From: Halichondria panicea
Lineage: Eukaryota; Porifera; Demospongiae; Suberitida; Halichondriidae
Length of the DNA stretch: 64,000 nt
Direction of reading: 5' to 3'
Assembly (NCBI RefSeq): GCF_963675165.1
Contig: NC_087382.1
Coordinates: forward strand, 5,309,963 to 5,373,962
Below the pieces are notes generated by a model. It worked only from the letters and a program-made list of their open reading frames with translations. It did not search any database and was not told the DNA's origin. Position 1 is the stretch's first letter; every line of letters starts with the position of its first letter. The position numbers and the translations under genes are program-made. Of this stretch, positions 14,599 to 21,602 are shown one piece after another.

Positions 14599-14835
14599 CC
14601 ACAGATATTAGAGATACTGGAAAAATCCCCTGTGTGGTCGGCGTACAAAGACCAGAAACATGATCTCTTTCTCTCCAACACGACTGTATCTGGTTACCTT
14701 ACGGGTCCGTCTGGCGTAGCTGGTTACCTCACTGCTGGAAGCTCATCGTCGGCTAACAATGCAAACAGTTCTGCCCCACCCCCACTAGAGCCGCCGGAGG
14801 ACACACCCACTGGCGATGATGACGATGATGACTAG
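203..14835 (+). CDS. DNAJC13: DNAJC13 / RME-8, endosomal J-domain co-chaperone (3' part of gene, 26 exons)
   Basis: DNAJC13 recruits Hsc70 to early endosomes for clathrin/SNX-retromer-dependent sorting. Exons read from GT-AG borders and phase: 203-488, 924-1005, 1151-1305, 1607-1726, 2023-2138, 2427-2505, 2781-2916, 3194-3378, 4313-4504, 5669-5912, 6255-6364, 6718-6831, 7143-7259, 7600-7734, 8114-8254, 11124-11223, 11430-11504, 11849-12049, 12434-12515, 12740-12878, 12986-13063, 13303-13374, 13496-13603, 13898-14038, 14132-14272, 14605-14835. All junctions keep frame. The J domain spans exons 5-7, with the catalytic HPD at 2479-2487 and 'YHPDKNP' around it. IWN-type motifs characteristic of RME-8 are visible (EAIWSS in exon 3, YLIWDN in exon 12, ELIWND in exon 19). 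The C-terminal tail ends 'AGYLTAG', then a Ser/Asn/Pro and Asp-rich stretch (DDDDDD) before TAG at 14833. The 5' half of the gene is outside the window. Intron 15 is enlarged by an antisense transporter gene. The family identity is certain from near-continuous similarity to animal DNAJC13; exact ends of a few exons could shift by a codon. Confidence 0.95.
489..923. other. DNAJC13 intron with a short MITE
   Basis: Begins GTGTGT and ends in a C-tract followed by TAG. It contains the small inverted-repeat element at about 767-856; otherwise I see nothing. Confidence 0.6.
767..856. mobile_element. Short MITE, 'ctatacgg' tail family
   Basis: The left part reads 'tagctggtaattttcgtggg' and the right part 'cccgaaaattacttgctata' followed by cgg and TA. 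The arms are imperfect inverted repeats, and the outer right end matches the ccgtatagc tails of the MITEs at 51817, 59006 and 59601. About 90 bp. The left tip is degenerate. Confidence 0.55.
3530..4074 (+). mobile_element. Non-autonomous mobile element, 545 bp, flanked by TT (copy 1)
   Basis: Lies in the DNAJC13 intron 3379-4312. It begins 'atgcctcggtgcgcatgcgc' and ends with a stem-loop, agcacc-tgc-ggtgct, followed by ttca. A subterminal inverted repeat, tgcctcggtg / caccgaggca, is visible. The same element is present in reverse orientation at 33011-33515, and a longer relative lies at 44407-45574. TT flanks both sides in each case. No ORF of note. The class is not recognised. Confidence 0.7.
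4263..4302. repeat. (CA)n microsatellite
   Basis: About 20 CA units directly before the acceptor of the exon at 4313, in the pyrimidine-tract position. Confidence 0.95.
4856..5594. repeat. 19-bp perfect inverted repeat bounding about 0.7 kb in a DNAJC13 intron
   Basis: aaaggggattggaaacgac at 4856-4874 is matched by its exact reverse complement at 5576-5594, inside intron 4505-5668. The sequence between the arms has no recognisable coding content. It may be a non-autonomous transposon, but no convincing target duplication was found. Confidence 0.5.
5634..5668. repeat. (CA)n microsatellite at an acceptor
   Basis: CA repeat running directly into the AG acceptor of the exon at 5669. Confidence 0.9.
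6004..6240. repeat. Degenerate minisatellite in a DNAJC13 intron
   Basis: Seven or so diverged units of about 25-35 bp built on 'ccattagctgtgtacgtaca' plus tgt and 'gtatga'. It fills most of the intron 5913-6254. Confidence 0.8.
6606..6713. repeat. Polypyrimidine (CCCTCT)n tract
   Basis: About 105 bases of almost pure C/T on the + strand, leading into the ttcacag acceptor of the exon at 6718. The Gly/Arg/Glu-rich ORFs on the other strand are artefacts of this tract. Confidence 0.9.
8255..8944. other. DNAJC13 intron 15, left part; also 3' flank of the antisense transporter
   Basis: Starts with a GTACAC donor. It contains a G-rich patch near 8395-8420. No coding similarity is seen. Confidence 0.6.
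8945..10498 (-). CDS. Intronless POT/SLC15-like MFS transporter T1, nested antisense in a DNAJC13 intron
   Basis: 517-aa uninterrupted ORF from ATG (10496-10498) to TGA. Architecture is that of proton-dependent oligopeptide transporters: about 12 hydrophobic segments, a '[14 protein letters not shown]' loop after TM2 (PTR2 signature-1 position), '[20 protein letters not shown]' before TM5, and the cytosolic central motif [16 protein letters not shown] typical of POTs. It ends [20 protein letters not shown] and then [10 protein letters not shown], shared with all array copies. The TM segments are clearly diverged from the array copies, whereas the central loop and the C-terminal tail are nearly identical even at DNA level. 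The ExxER motif of TM1 is absent ([13 protein letters not shown], here QVRWFYSKG). Substrate unknown. The whole gene lies inside DNAJC13 intron 8255-11123. Confidence 0.8.
   Translation of the reverse strand: MNQFNSTSNLPNTRHRCKCHYQVRWFYSKGAFLLLFNVTLASIACFTLLSILSSYIKERNFQKWWIGIPVCLFGLLASVISGWVADARLGNYKVLRIGWILLFLTKMAFSAFFLVPTNLQNYYVAYTLFTLGGSIFMVGLVASIVTSLQLGLDQMPDASSSSITAFIAWYIFSIFVGVWLSFIAVYCFSKSCTSVLHNTNSTQLLLIVPPLCMSIILVLDFILAKSWLIIEPNSPQAIKTIYQVLKFAAKHKAPLNRSALTYWEEDVPSRMDLGKSRYGGPFTTEQVEDVKTILRLFTLSISLWFVCFPLMLNNSRMIAKINPLGSTYCNSLLIGLVTYNTWWYGMICTLINEFVIYPVFRNKFPSILKRIGLVSFVNTILNIAFLVIHLSLTQYSMNKQMVVIILYLTSISNGLLRMILICAMLELVCAQAPYRMRGLLTGYTNVLVLMFYIIEINLELDLKYSLVIFGVKTGISLFGFILYCLLARWYKRRVRDEDYNVQAVVEEVYDRYLSAQH
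10499..11123. other. DNAJC13 intron 15, right part; 5' flank of T1
   Basis: Non-coding AT-rich sequence. The conserved upstream box seen before the array copies was not found here. It ends in a 'cgctgcag' acceptor for the exon at 11124. Confidence 0.6.
12060..12420. repeat. Two-unit tandem duplication inside a DNAJC13 intron
   Basis: Two imperfect units of about 180 bp share 'gcattaac(a/g)gttactggta', 'ggtcacgct' and 'ctcttgctcaattaaaa'. The same duplicated structure is kept in the intron copies at 26,280 and 35,730. Confidence 0.7.
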
Positions 14836-15038
14836 CTGTATCTTAGGTTGTTATATAATTATATTTGAGTTGTGAGTACAAAAACTGCTTTCTATTTTTA
14901 AAGTCTGTAATAATTAATAATTGTATCGTGGATTTTGAGGTACATGACATAATACATTTTAATTTTGATTATGGTAAAGATCATGCAGTTGAAAACTGAT
15001 AATCATGTATGACTGTGAAAGTGTCTCTTTGTGATGTC

Positions 15039-15070
15039 AGGAGTGCATGAATATTGAGTCATGCACTCCT
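15039..15070. repeat. 12-bp stem / 8-nt loop hairpin in the spacer
   Basis: aggagtgcatga, loop atattgag, tcatgcactcct. The same hairpin lies near 29260, 38700 (one stem change) and 45702. Confidence 0.8.
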
Positions 15071-15954
15071 AGGTCCTGGTGATATGAACTGTACGTGATT
15101 TGGATCTGAGGCAGTTCTTAGTTCAGATTAAAATTCGCATTAAATTTATGCATGCATGCATATCGGCGTGTTCCTCTGGAATGATGGTGCATGGCGCTTA
15201 TGAATAATCAAACAGCTGCCGGATGAAAACGGATGTACGAAAAACAAGAAGCTGATTTTTCACCCGACAATGTATAGGTCTACCTATGAAAAAAAATTTG
15301 GCATGACATTTGCAATATAATTTATGATCTGTGTCTGATAAATTGCTGTTGAAGTTCCACCATGCTCTAGTGTAAATTATTGTTTTTATGTCAGGTAACC
15401 TGCATGAACGTATATGCATGATTGTCTTCAGCATATCAAGTCTCTGCATGCATGATGTAAACCACATTGAAAATAATAACCAACACCAACCCATTTTGTT
15501 TACGTCCTTTTAATTTAACCATTAGCTACATGCTTATTTTAACTCCAACTGTGTTCCTTAGTTTGAAGAACTGAAGAGATATCATTGAGCGGCTCAGCCA
15601 GCCCTATACTTCCTATATACCATTTTAGAAAACTTCCTTATTTGTACACTTTTTCCTCACTTTAGATTGCTTTTTTCTATTTTCGACTCAACCCTAATAC
15701 TAATGTGTCTCGTATAGACAGACGTCTAAGGCTTGACAAATATACAACTGCTATATATATGGTATAATTATACTTGATATTTCTCTGTGGCTGTTTTAGT
15801 TTCATTTTCCAGTATATAATTATAATTATGTATTAGACGGTACAATTATATGAATGTGGTATGAGGTTTGTTTTGACCGTTAATGGGAGAGGTATTTTGT
15901 TTTTCCAAATGCACATATTCACCATTCTGCCATGTAGTATATATGCAAACAGTT

Positions 15955-16040
15955 TGTCAATGGGCACTTTATTTTGATGCATTTTGAGCTTGTATTAACA
16001 ATCGATGGGATATTAATACTGAAAATTAAAGCAATAACAT
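15955..16040 (+). promoter_or_regulatory. Conserved box upstream of every array transporter (candidate cis element)
   Basis: A block starting 'gtttgtcaatgggcact' and continuing 'gagcttgtattaacaatcga' to 'atactgaaa..aaagcaat.acatga'. Equivalent blocks precede the other transporter copies at about 18450, 20115, 23698, 25030, 30237, 32652, 34942, 39664, 42060, 43618, 46637, 49027, 50698, 54437, 55993 and 57935, usually 150-350 bp before the ATG. Conservation partly follows from duplication. The older, more diverged copies (before T9 and the copy at 58206) also retain it. A regulatory function is inference. Confidence 0.4.
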
Positions 16041-16330
16041 GACTCTGCTCATGACTATATTTAGACAAAGTAGTAAATCACTTCGTTCAACATTTACATA
16101 CGTACATGTGCATTGCTGCATGATTGTGTATCTTCATGTGCATATAATTATATATAGGCCTGCTGCAAGAACTATAGTTTTACTCAGGAACGCAATCCAA
16201 TTAATAGCCAATAGATGCATTGCTTCATGCAGCTATAGTACCTAATTATATAGTTACATGAAACTCTCCTAGTTACAGTATTTAATTTAGTGTTTAGCAG
16301 CCATCTCTACATGTGCACTGTGTGAGTGTT

Positions 16331-17891
16331 ATGAGACAAACTAACTCTACGAGCGAAGGCAGTCCTCTGGTATCGAGGAATGGCTGCAAGTGCAAGTACA
16401 GAGTGAGGTGGTTCTATTCCAAGGGAGCATTTCTTATTCTGGTCTGGAATATACTAGCTGTTGACCATAGCCTGTATGTCAGTGTCTCATATATTCCGTA
16501 AACGACATGATGTCAATTTTGTAACTTCAGAATGGCAACTTGCTATCCCTATTGTGTTCAGTTTTTTTGGAGCTGTTTTCTCAGGATGGCTAGCTGACGC
16601 TAAGCTGGGGAACTACAGAGTGATGAAATACAGTTTTGTACTGTTATTTCTTACAACTTTGCTTTCTAGTGCCGCCACCCTAGTTCCTGGCGTTGCTCAT
16701 TACGTGTATGTTGTGAGTGTCGTGTACTGCATAGGTGGGAGTCTCTCTATAGTAGCTGTGGTAGCATGCTTTATTACCTTATTACAGCTTGGCCTGGATC
16801 AGATGCCTGATGCTTCATCTTCCAATATCACTAGTTTTATTGCCTGGTTTGCATTCAGTATCTATGCTGGTATTTGGATCCCGAATGTTTCCAATTTACC
16901 CATTATATCTGGTACTTTGTGTAGTCAAATACCATACCGGGTTGTCCAACTTTACAGTTTGTTGCCACCTTTGTGTATGAGTGCTGTTCTTATTCTTGAC
17001 TTCCTACTAGCTAAGAAATGGCTTATAATTGAGCCAAAGTCACCTCAGTCTCTAACAACCATCTACCGTGTTCTCAAGTTTGCAGCCAAGCACAAGGCTC
17101 CCCTCAATCGCAGTGCTCTCACATACTGGGAGGAAAACGTACCTTCAAGAATGGACCTGGGAAAGTCAAGATACGGTGGACCATTCACTACAGAGCAAGT
17201 TGAAGATGTGAAGACCATCCTACGTTTGTTACCCTTATGTTTAACACTATGGCTTCTTGGGTACTCACTTGCAATATTCCGTCCACCACATGAATCATTG
17301 TATCTCCCCGATGTGAATAGTATATATGTTTCAGAGCTTCTGGCCTTAATCACATACAACTCTTGGTGGTGTGGTATGGTTTGGACGGTCTTTTATGAAT
17401 TTATTCTATACCCTGTGATTCGTAATAGGCTTCCCAGCATTCTTAGAAAAATCGGAATCATTTCTTTCTTAATCACGGCTCTCAACATTGTGTTTGCAAT
17501 TCTAGGACTAGTCCACTACTATCACAGTGATTTAGTGGCAGTTCATTATGTCATTGTGATATTACATTCAGTTTCTCAAGGTTTGTTCATGATGTTGCTT
17601 GCTAGTGCCATGCTGCAGTTAGTTTGTGCTCAGGCTCCATACAACATGAGAGGAGTGTTTGGAGGGTGTATGGCACTTGTGTTGATGTCACCTTCATTTA
17701 TCAGCGATTCTTTTCCATTGAAATTCACATTAACGATATTATATGGGATTAAAGCCGCTGTCAGTCTGCTTGGATTCATCGTGTACTGCCTCCTGGCTCG
17801 CTGGTACAAAAGGAGAGTTAGAGACGAGGACTACAATGTACAAGCTGTTGTGGAGGAGGTGTATGATCGATACTTGTCAGCTCAACATTGA
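16331..17891 (+). pseudogene. POT/SLC15-like transporter T2, one 4-bp frameshift
   Basis: ATG at 16331 (MRQTNSTSEGSPLVSR) reads through the first TM and then leaves frame at about 16454-16460. Here 'atactagctgttgacc' stands where the intact copies have 'atactgttgacc', a 4-base insertion. Downstream, about 470 residues remain open to the TGA at 17889, with [22 protein letters not shown] and [16 protein letters not shown] intact. Otherwise it is as well preserved as T6 and T7, so it is a very young pseudogene, an allele with a null mutation, or a sequencing error. Single exon. A second difference, 'tgcaagtgcaag' for 'tgttgcaag', keeps frame. Confidence 0.75.
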
Positions 17892-18787
17892 CTAAATTTT
17901 GTTCTGTTACGACTGCATGATACGTTTTATCCTCTGTCTTTTTGTCGATCATACATGTTCAGAACAATTAGATCTATACGTAAATGAGTGAACTATATAC
18001 ATGTAGCATTGTGTTTGGCTGTGTTGGTATGTGTACTGGCGTGGTGTGTTGTGATCTATCTTGATCTACCCTGTTCTATCCTGATGTGTTTTGTTATGTA
18101 TTTATCACACTATTGTTGTGTCATCACTTTTGTTATGATTATCATGCACCTTTCGTTTCTGGATTGTTCTGGACTATTCTCGATTATTCTCTTATTCTCG
18201 ATCAGCCCCCTGGGACTTGACTCTTATAAATAGCATTACCTTTTTCAATTGTTGTTGTTGCTGATACCATGTACTTATTGTGAATTTACTTACGAAGTAA
18301 AAAATATTTATTGGCAGTCAATCTCTGAACTTGAAACAATAGCAATAAATAGTCTAGCCTGTCTAGCTATATACTCTTTTGCATGGTTGCAAGAAGAATC
18401 CAACAGGCTGTTTTGCACACATAATTAGTTTAATCATTCTCTAATACAGTCATGCAATTTATCATTGGACACCTTTGATTATCTTTGAGCTTGTATTAAC
18501 GATCAATGTATGTACAAATACTGAAACTACGCTCATAGCAACATGATTATTATGGCCATTTGGGAGAAATCTGTTGAAGTTCCACCATGCACTATAACTA
18601 TGTTGACTTATTGTACGAACCACTCCATGGCACTGACTGTATGAATAGATTCACTCAGGTGTGTCTCTGAGCACTGGATATGATGAAGAATAGATTCACT
18701 CAGGATTGTTGCCACCAATAGTTATTGCGCAACTGTCCCTATAATTAGATATACCTGTGTGTGTGTGTGTCTGTGTCTGTGTCTGTT
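17892..18787. other. 3' flank of T2, array downstream block (copy 1)
   Basis: Conserved block that follows each transporter (also 23145, 24470, 32085, 41509, 48479, 53898). A candidate poly(A) signal AATAAA lies at 18344-18349. The block contains direct repeats of 'gaatagattcactcagg' near 18646 and 18689. An open frame of about 80 codons at 17988-18233 lacks an ATG start and is broken in other copies. It ends in a (GT)n tract before the decayed copy. Confidence 0.65.
18344..18349 (+). terminator. Candidate polyadenylation signal AATAAA of the transporter unit
   Basis: aataaa in 'caatagcaataaatagtcta', about 450 bp after the T2 stop and conserved after every array transporter. Use of this signal is not demonstrated. 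Confidence 0.4.
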
Positions 18788-19965
18788 ATGAGACAAACTA
18801 ACTCTATACGAACGAAGGCAGCCCTCTGGTATCAAAAAATGGCTGCTAGTGCAAGTACACGTACAAAGCATTCCAACAAAGCATTTCTCTTCTTTTACCC
18901 CCCTGGTCTTCGCTACCACAGGTGGCCTTGGCCCAGCAGCTGGAGCCTTCTACAAACGCCTGGCCAGCATGCTCTCGGACAAATGGAAGCAACCATACAG
19001 CACCACCATTGGCTGGCTAAGATGTAGAATATCATTCTCACTACTCAGATCCTCTATCATGTGTCTGAGAGGTGCCAAATCTTCGAAGTCATCCTTCAAC
19101 GACCATCTAGCTGCTTCCCGCGTGGACCTCACCATTGCGGACTCCAACCTCTCTGCATGTCTGAACTCTGAATAATTATAGCTTCACATTACCTTGCCTT
19201 ATTCATTTCTCAGCCTCACAATAATATTTCAATACATGTTTAAAAAAAACAGAGCATTTCTCGTTTTGGTCTGGAGTATGCTGCATGTTTAGTGTCTCAT
19301 GTATTCCTTCAACGACCTGATGTCAATTTTGAAATGGCTAGATCTAGATGCTATCCCTATAATTGCGTTTGGTTGTTTGGAACTGTTTTCTCAGGATGGC
19401 TAGTTGACCCTAAGCTGGGGAACTATATAGATCTATATAGAGTAATTGTTAATTGTTCCTCCTCCAATATTTGTTTTCTAGTGCCATACTAATTCCTGAC
19501 ATTGCTCATTACTTGAGCTTGTTTCTAATTCTGGAACCAGTCTACTACTATATCACAGTGATTTAGGCAGTCCATTATATCATAGATATACATGTAGTAG
19601 AGGGATATAATCTACTATCTATGATTATAATTTTCATTGACATAATTATTACATTCAGTTTCTCAAAGTTTGCTCACAATGTTACTTGCTATATAGTACC
19701 ATGTGCAGCTATAGATATATAGTTTGTGCTCAGGCTCCATACAACATGAGAGGAGTGCATGTTTGGAGGGTGCATGGCACTTGCGCTGATGTCACCTTCA
19801 ATTATCAGCTCTTCTTTTCTATTGAACATCACTATAATCATTATATGGGATTAAAGCCGCTGTCAGTCTGCTTGGCTTCATCCTGTACTTGTCTCCTGGC
19901 TCGCTGGTACAAGAGGAGACTTTGAGATGAGGACACAAGCTTTGTGGAGGAGCTCTATATGATCT
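18788..19965 (+). pseudogene. Decayed POT-like transporter with LINE insertion (psi-1)
   Basis: ATG and 'MRQTNS' are kept, then frame is lost through 'tctatacgaacg' in place of 'tctacgagcg'. A LINE 3' end interrupts it at 18890-19252. Later recognisable pieces are 'caggatggctagttgacc' (19392), 'caggctccatacaacatgag' (19731) and 'ctcgctggtacaagaggaga'. Large parts of the TM3-TM9 region are deleted. Nearly identical to psi-4 at 49365. Confidence 0.85.
18890..19252 (+). mobile_element. 5'-truncated LINE-like retrotransposon 3' end with poly(A)
   Basis: Codes for the C-terminus of an RT-type ORF (FTPLVFATTGGLGPAA..FYKRLASMLSDKW..YSTTIGWLRC..FSLLRSSIMCLRG, stop at about 19173), followed by a short 3' UTR and an A-run. 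Flanked by a 10-bp direct repeat agcatttctc at 18880-18889 and 19253-19262, which is host transporter sequence. This is the structure expected of target-primed reverse transcription. The protein tail resembles LINE-type ORFs I recall from cnidarians and sponges; the clade is not determined. Confidence 0.8.
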
Positions 19966-20248
19966 GACACGTTTTTTTATCATCTGCATGTCTGTCAATC
20001 ATGCATGTATGTCGTAGAATGTAAATGTGTTACTACATTATACAAAAATTTTATTTTTCATTTGTTGTGTTTCCACACATAATTATTTTCATCAGTAGAT
20101 CTCTATATACAGTCATGCAATTTGTCAATGGACACCTCTGATAATAATTAGCTTGTCTGCATGTGTTAACGATCGATTGTATGTACGAATCTGAAACTAA
20201 ACTTCTAATAGCAACATGATTCCTTTGAAGTTCCACTATAATTAAGTA

Positions 20249-21491
20249 GAGATGTCAGACCGGAAGTATTGCGTGGGCGTATTTTCGTACAGTAGGTAAA
20301 AACCTGACCAGAAAGTGAGTGAACAAGAAGGGCTTTCCGCAAGCCCTGGAAGAGTCTAGCAAACAACAGCTGTTCCCAGGGGTAAAAAATAGCGTAGAAT
20401 TTGATTTTTATAACAGTTTTTATGATTTTAGCATTTGATGCTTGTTCTGTGTGTGATTTTTTCTCAAAGGTGATCATCATTTTCTCAACCAAACATGAAA
20501 ATGAACAAAAACACAAGTGAGCATGTCTTTTATCTCTAACTCTCTCCAGATTATGCAAAAAGTTGCTACAATAAGCTTTTATTTCTTGCGGAATCACATA
20601 TTGCATGGATAGATGGGTGGAGCTGAGAATAGAAATGCAGTAAAATCAAGCCAAGTGTACCAATTGCTGTATTTATTTCTTAGAAGTTCTTAGAAGTTAC
20701 TGATAGTAATTATTGAAAGCCTCTGTTGAAAAGAAACAAGAAAAATTGAAGAGAATTCCAGGGACAACAATGTAATCTACCAAAACTATTAAATTGCAAG
20801 AACTGATTCAATTTGCACACAAAACAACACAAGAGTAATCTACTGTATTAATTAGAAGCTGTCAACAGAGTGTATCATAGATTTATAGTTGTATGGCCTT
20901 AAATCTACATCACACTAATAACGAATTATTTAGACCAAATGAAATTGACAGCTTTTAAAGATCAAGAAACAGATACAAGCGTAGGTGGACATTGATGAGA
21001 GTTCTGAAACAAGATACCATATACTGTACGAAATAAAAGATAGCATGGTTACTTTAAATCCAAAAGAACTCTCTGAAGCAGGAGACATCATACCATTATA
21101 GGGACATCATAAAGTGAATCGAGGCTACAGATATGCTAACTTTAAGATCATTTCCGGTATTAACAACAATTTCATAAGTCCCGCCCAAGTACATTAAAAT
21201 GCAGTAAATTTTTGTACAAATTTTTTCCTAACTATAGTGTTCTTCAAAACACTGTATCTCTGCATTCGCTTGACCAAATCTAGCCTCGATCCCAGGCCGA
21301 GTTTTCGCTTTTATAACGGTTAGGCGAACAACCTGTTTGCCTAACCGTTATAAAAGCGAAAACTCGGCCTGGGATCGAGGCTAGACCAAATCCAGTGCAG
21401 TAAAGTTTTTCTGGTTTGCCTGGAGTGTTCAAAAGAGATAGTAATACATAGGAGTTAGAAATAGCAAAAATGAAAATCGGTCTGACATCGC
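20249..21491. mobile_element. DNA transposon derivative with 'gatgtcagaccg' TIRs, 1.24 kb including a nested foldback
   Basis: Starts gagatgtcagaccgg and ends cggtctgacatcgc, with TA on both sides (20247-20248 and 21492-21493). It interrupts the conserved 5' flank that is continuous before T9 ('ccactataattatata...tataagaaccacac'). No transposase-like ORF; a 133-codon minus-strand frame at 20205-20606 is not recognisable. The same element sits before T8 at 50831-52232. Without their private insertions the two copies are both 1131 bp. Confidence 0.75.
21280..21384. mobile_element. 105-bp foldback element with 46-bp perfect arms
   Basis: Arms begin 'ctagcctcgatcccaggccg' and enclose a 13-nt loop. 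Flanked by the 7-bp repeat accaaat (21273-21279 and 21385-21391; 8 bp if the shared g is counted). The paralogous sequence near 52128 has a single 'gaccaaatccag', so it is the empty site. Confidence 0.9.
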
Positions 21492-21602
21492 TATTATAAG
21501 AACCACACAGTATAGTTACAAATCATTGCAATACTAGATTTTGCTCTCCTATAGTTTCAACAATAGTGTTGGCAGCCATCCCTACATGTGTGTGCATCTG
21601 TT

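Larger units (their letters stand above)
14836..16330. other. Spacer between DNAJC13 and T2; array unit spacer (copy 1)
   Basis: Holds the 3' UTR of DNAJC13 and the 5' flank of T2. The block recurs almost unchanged at 29055-30524 and 38496-39954, and interrupted at 44327-46924. It contains the hairpin at 15039-15070 and the conserved upstream box near 15955-16040. Small minus-strand ORFs here are not supported. Confidence 0.7.

Noticed and set aside
17063..17359. 98-codon minus-strand ORF inside T2 (also in T6 and T7)
   Set aside because: Exact antisense shadow of the conserved central loop; no independent support.
17988..18233. 81-codon hydrophobic open frame repeated after each transporter (also at 23235, 24560, 32175, 48575, 54013)
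   Set aside because: It begins with GTG, not ATG, lies in the 3' flank, and is broken by single-base indels in the copies at about 41715 and 48727. The repetition comes from the duplication of the block, not from selection.
20205..20606. 133-codon minus-strand ORF (repeated at 50787-51188) as a transposon protein
   Set aside because: No recognisable domain, and it overlaps the element end and host flank; identical in both places only because the unit was duplicated.
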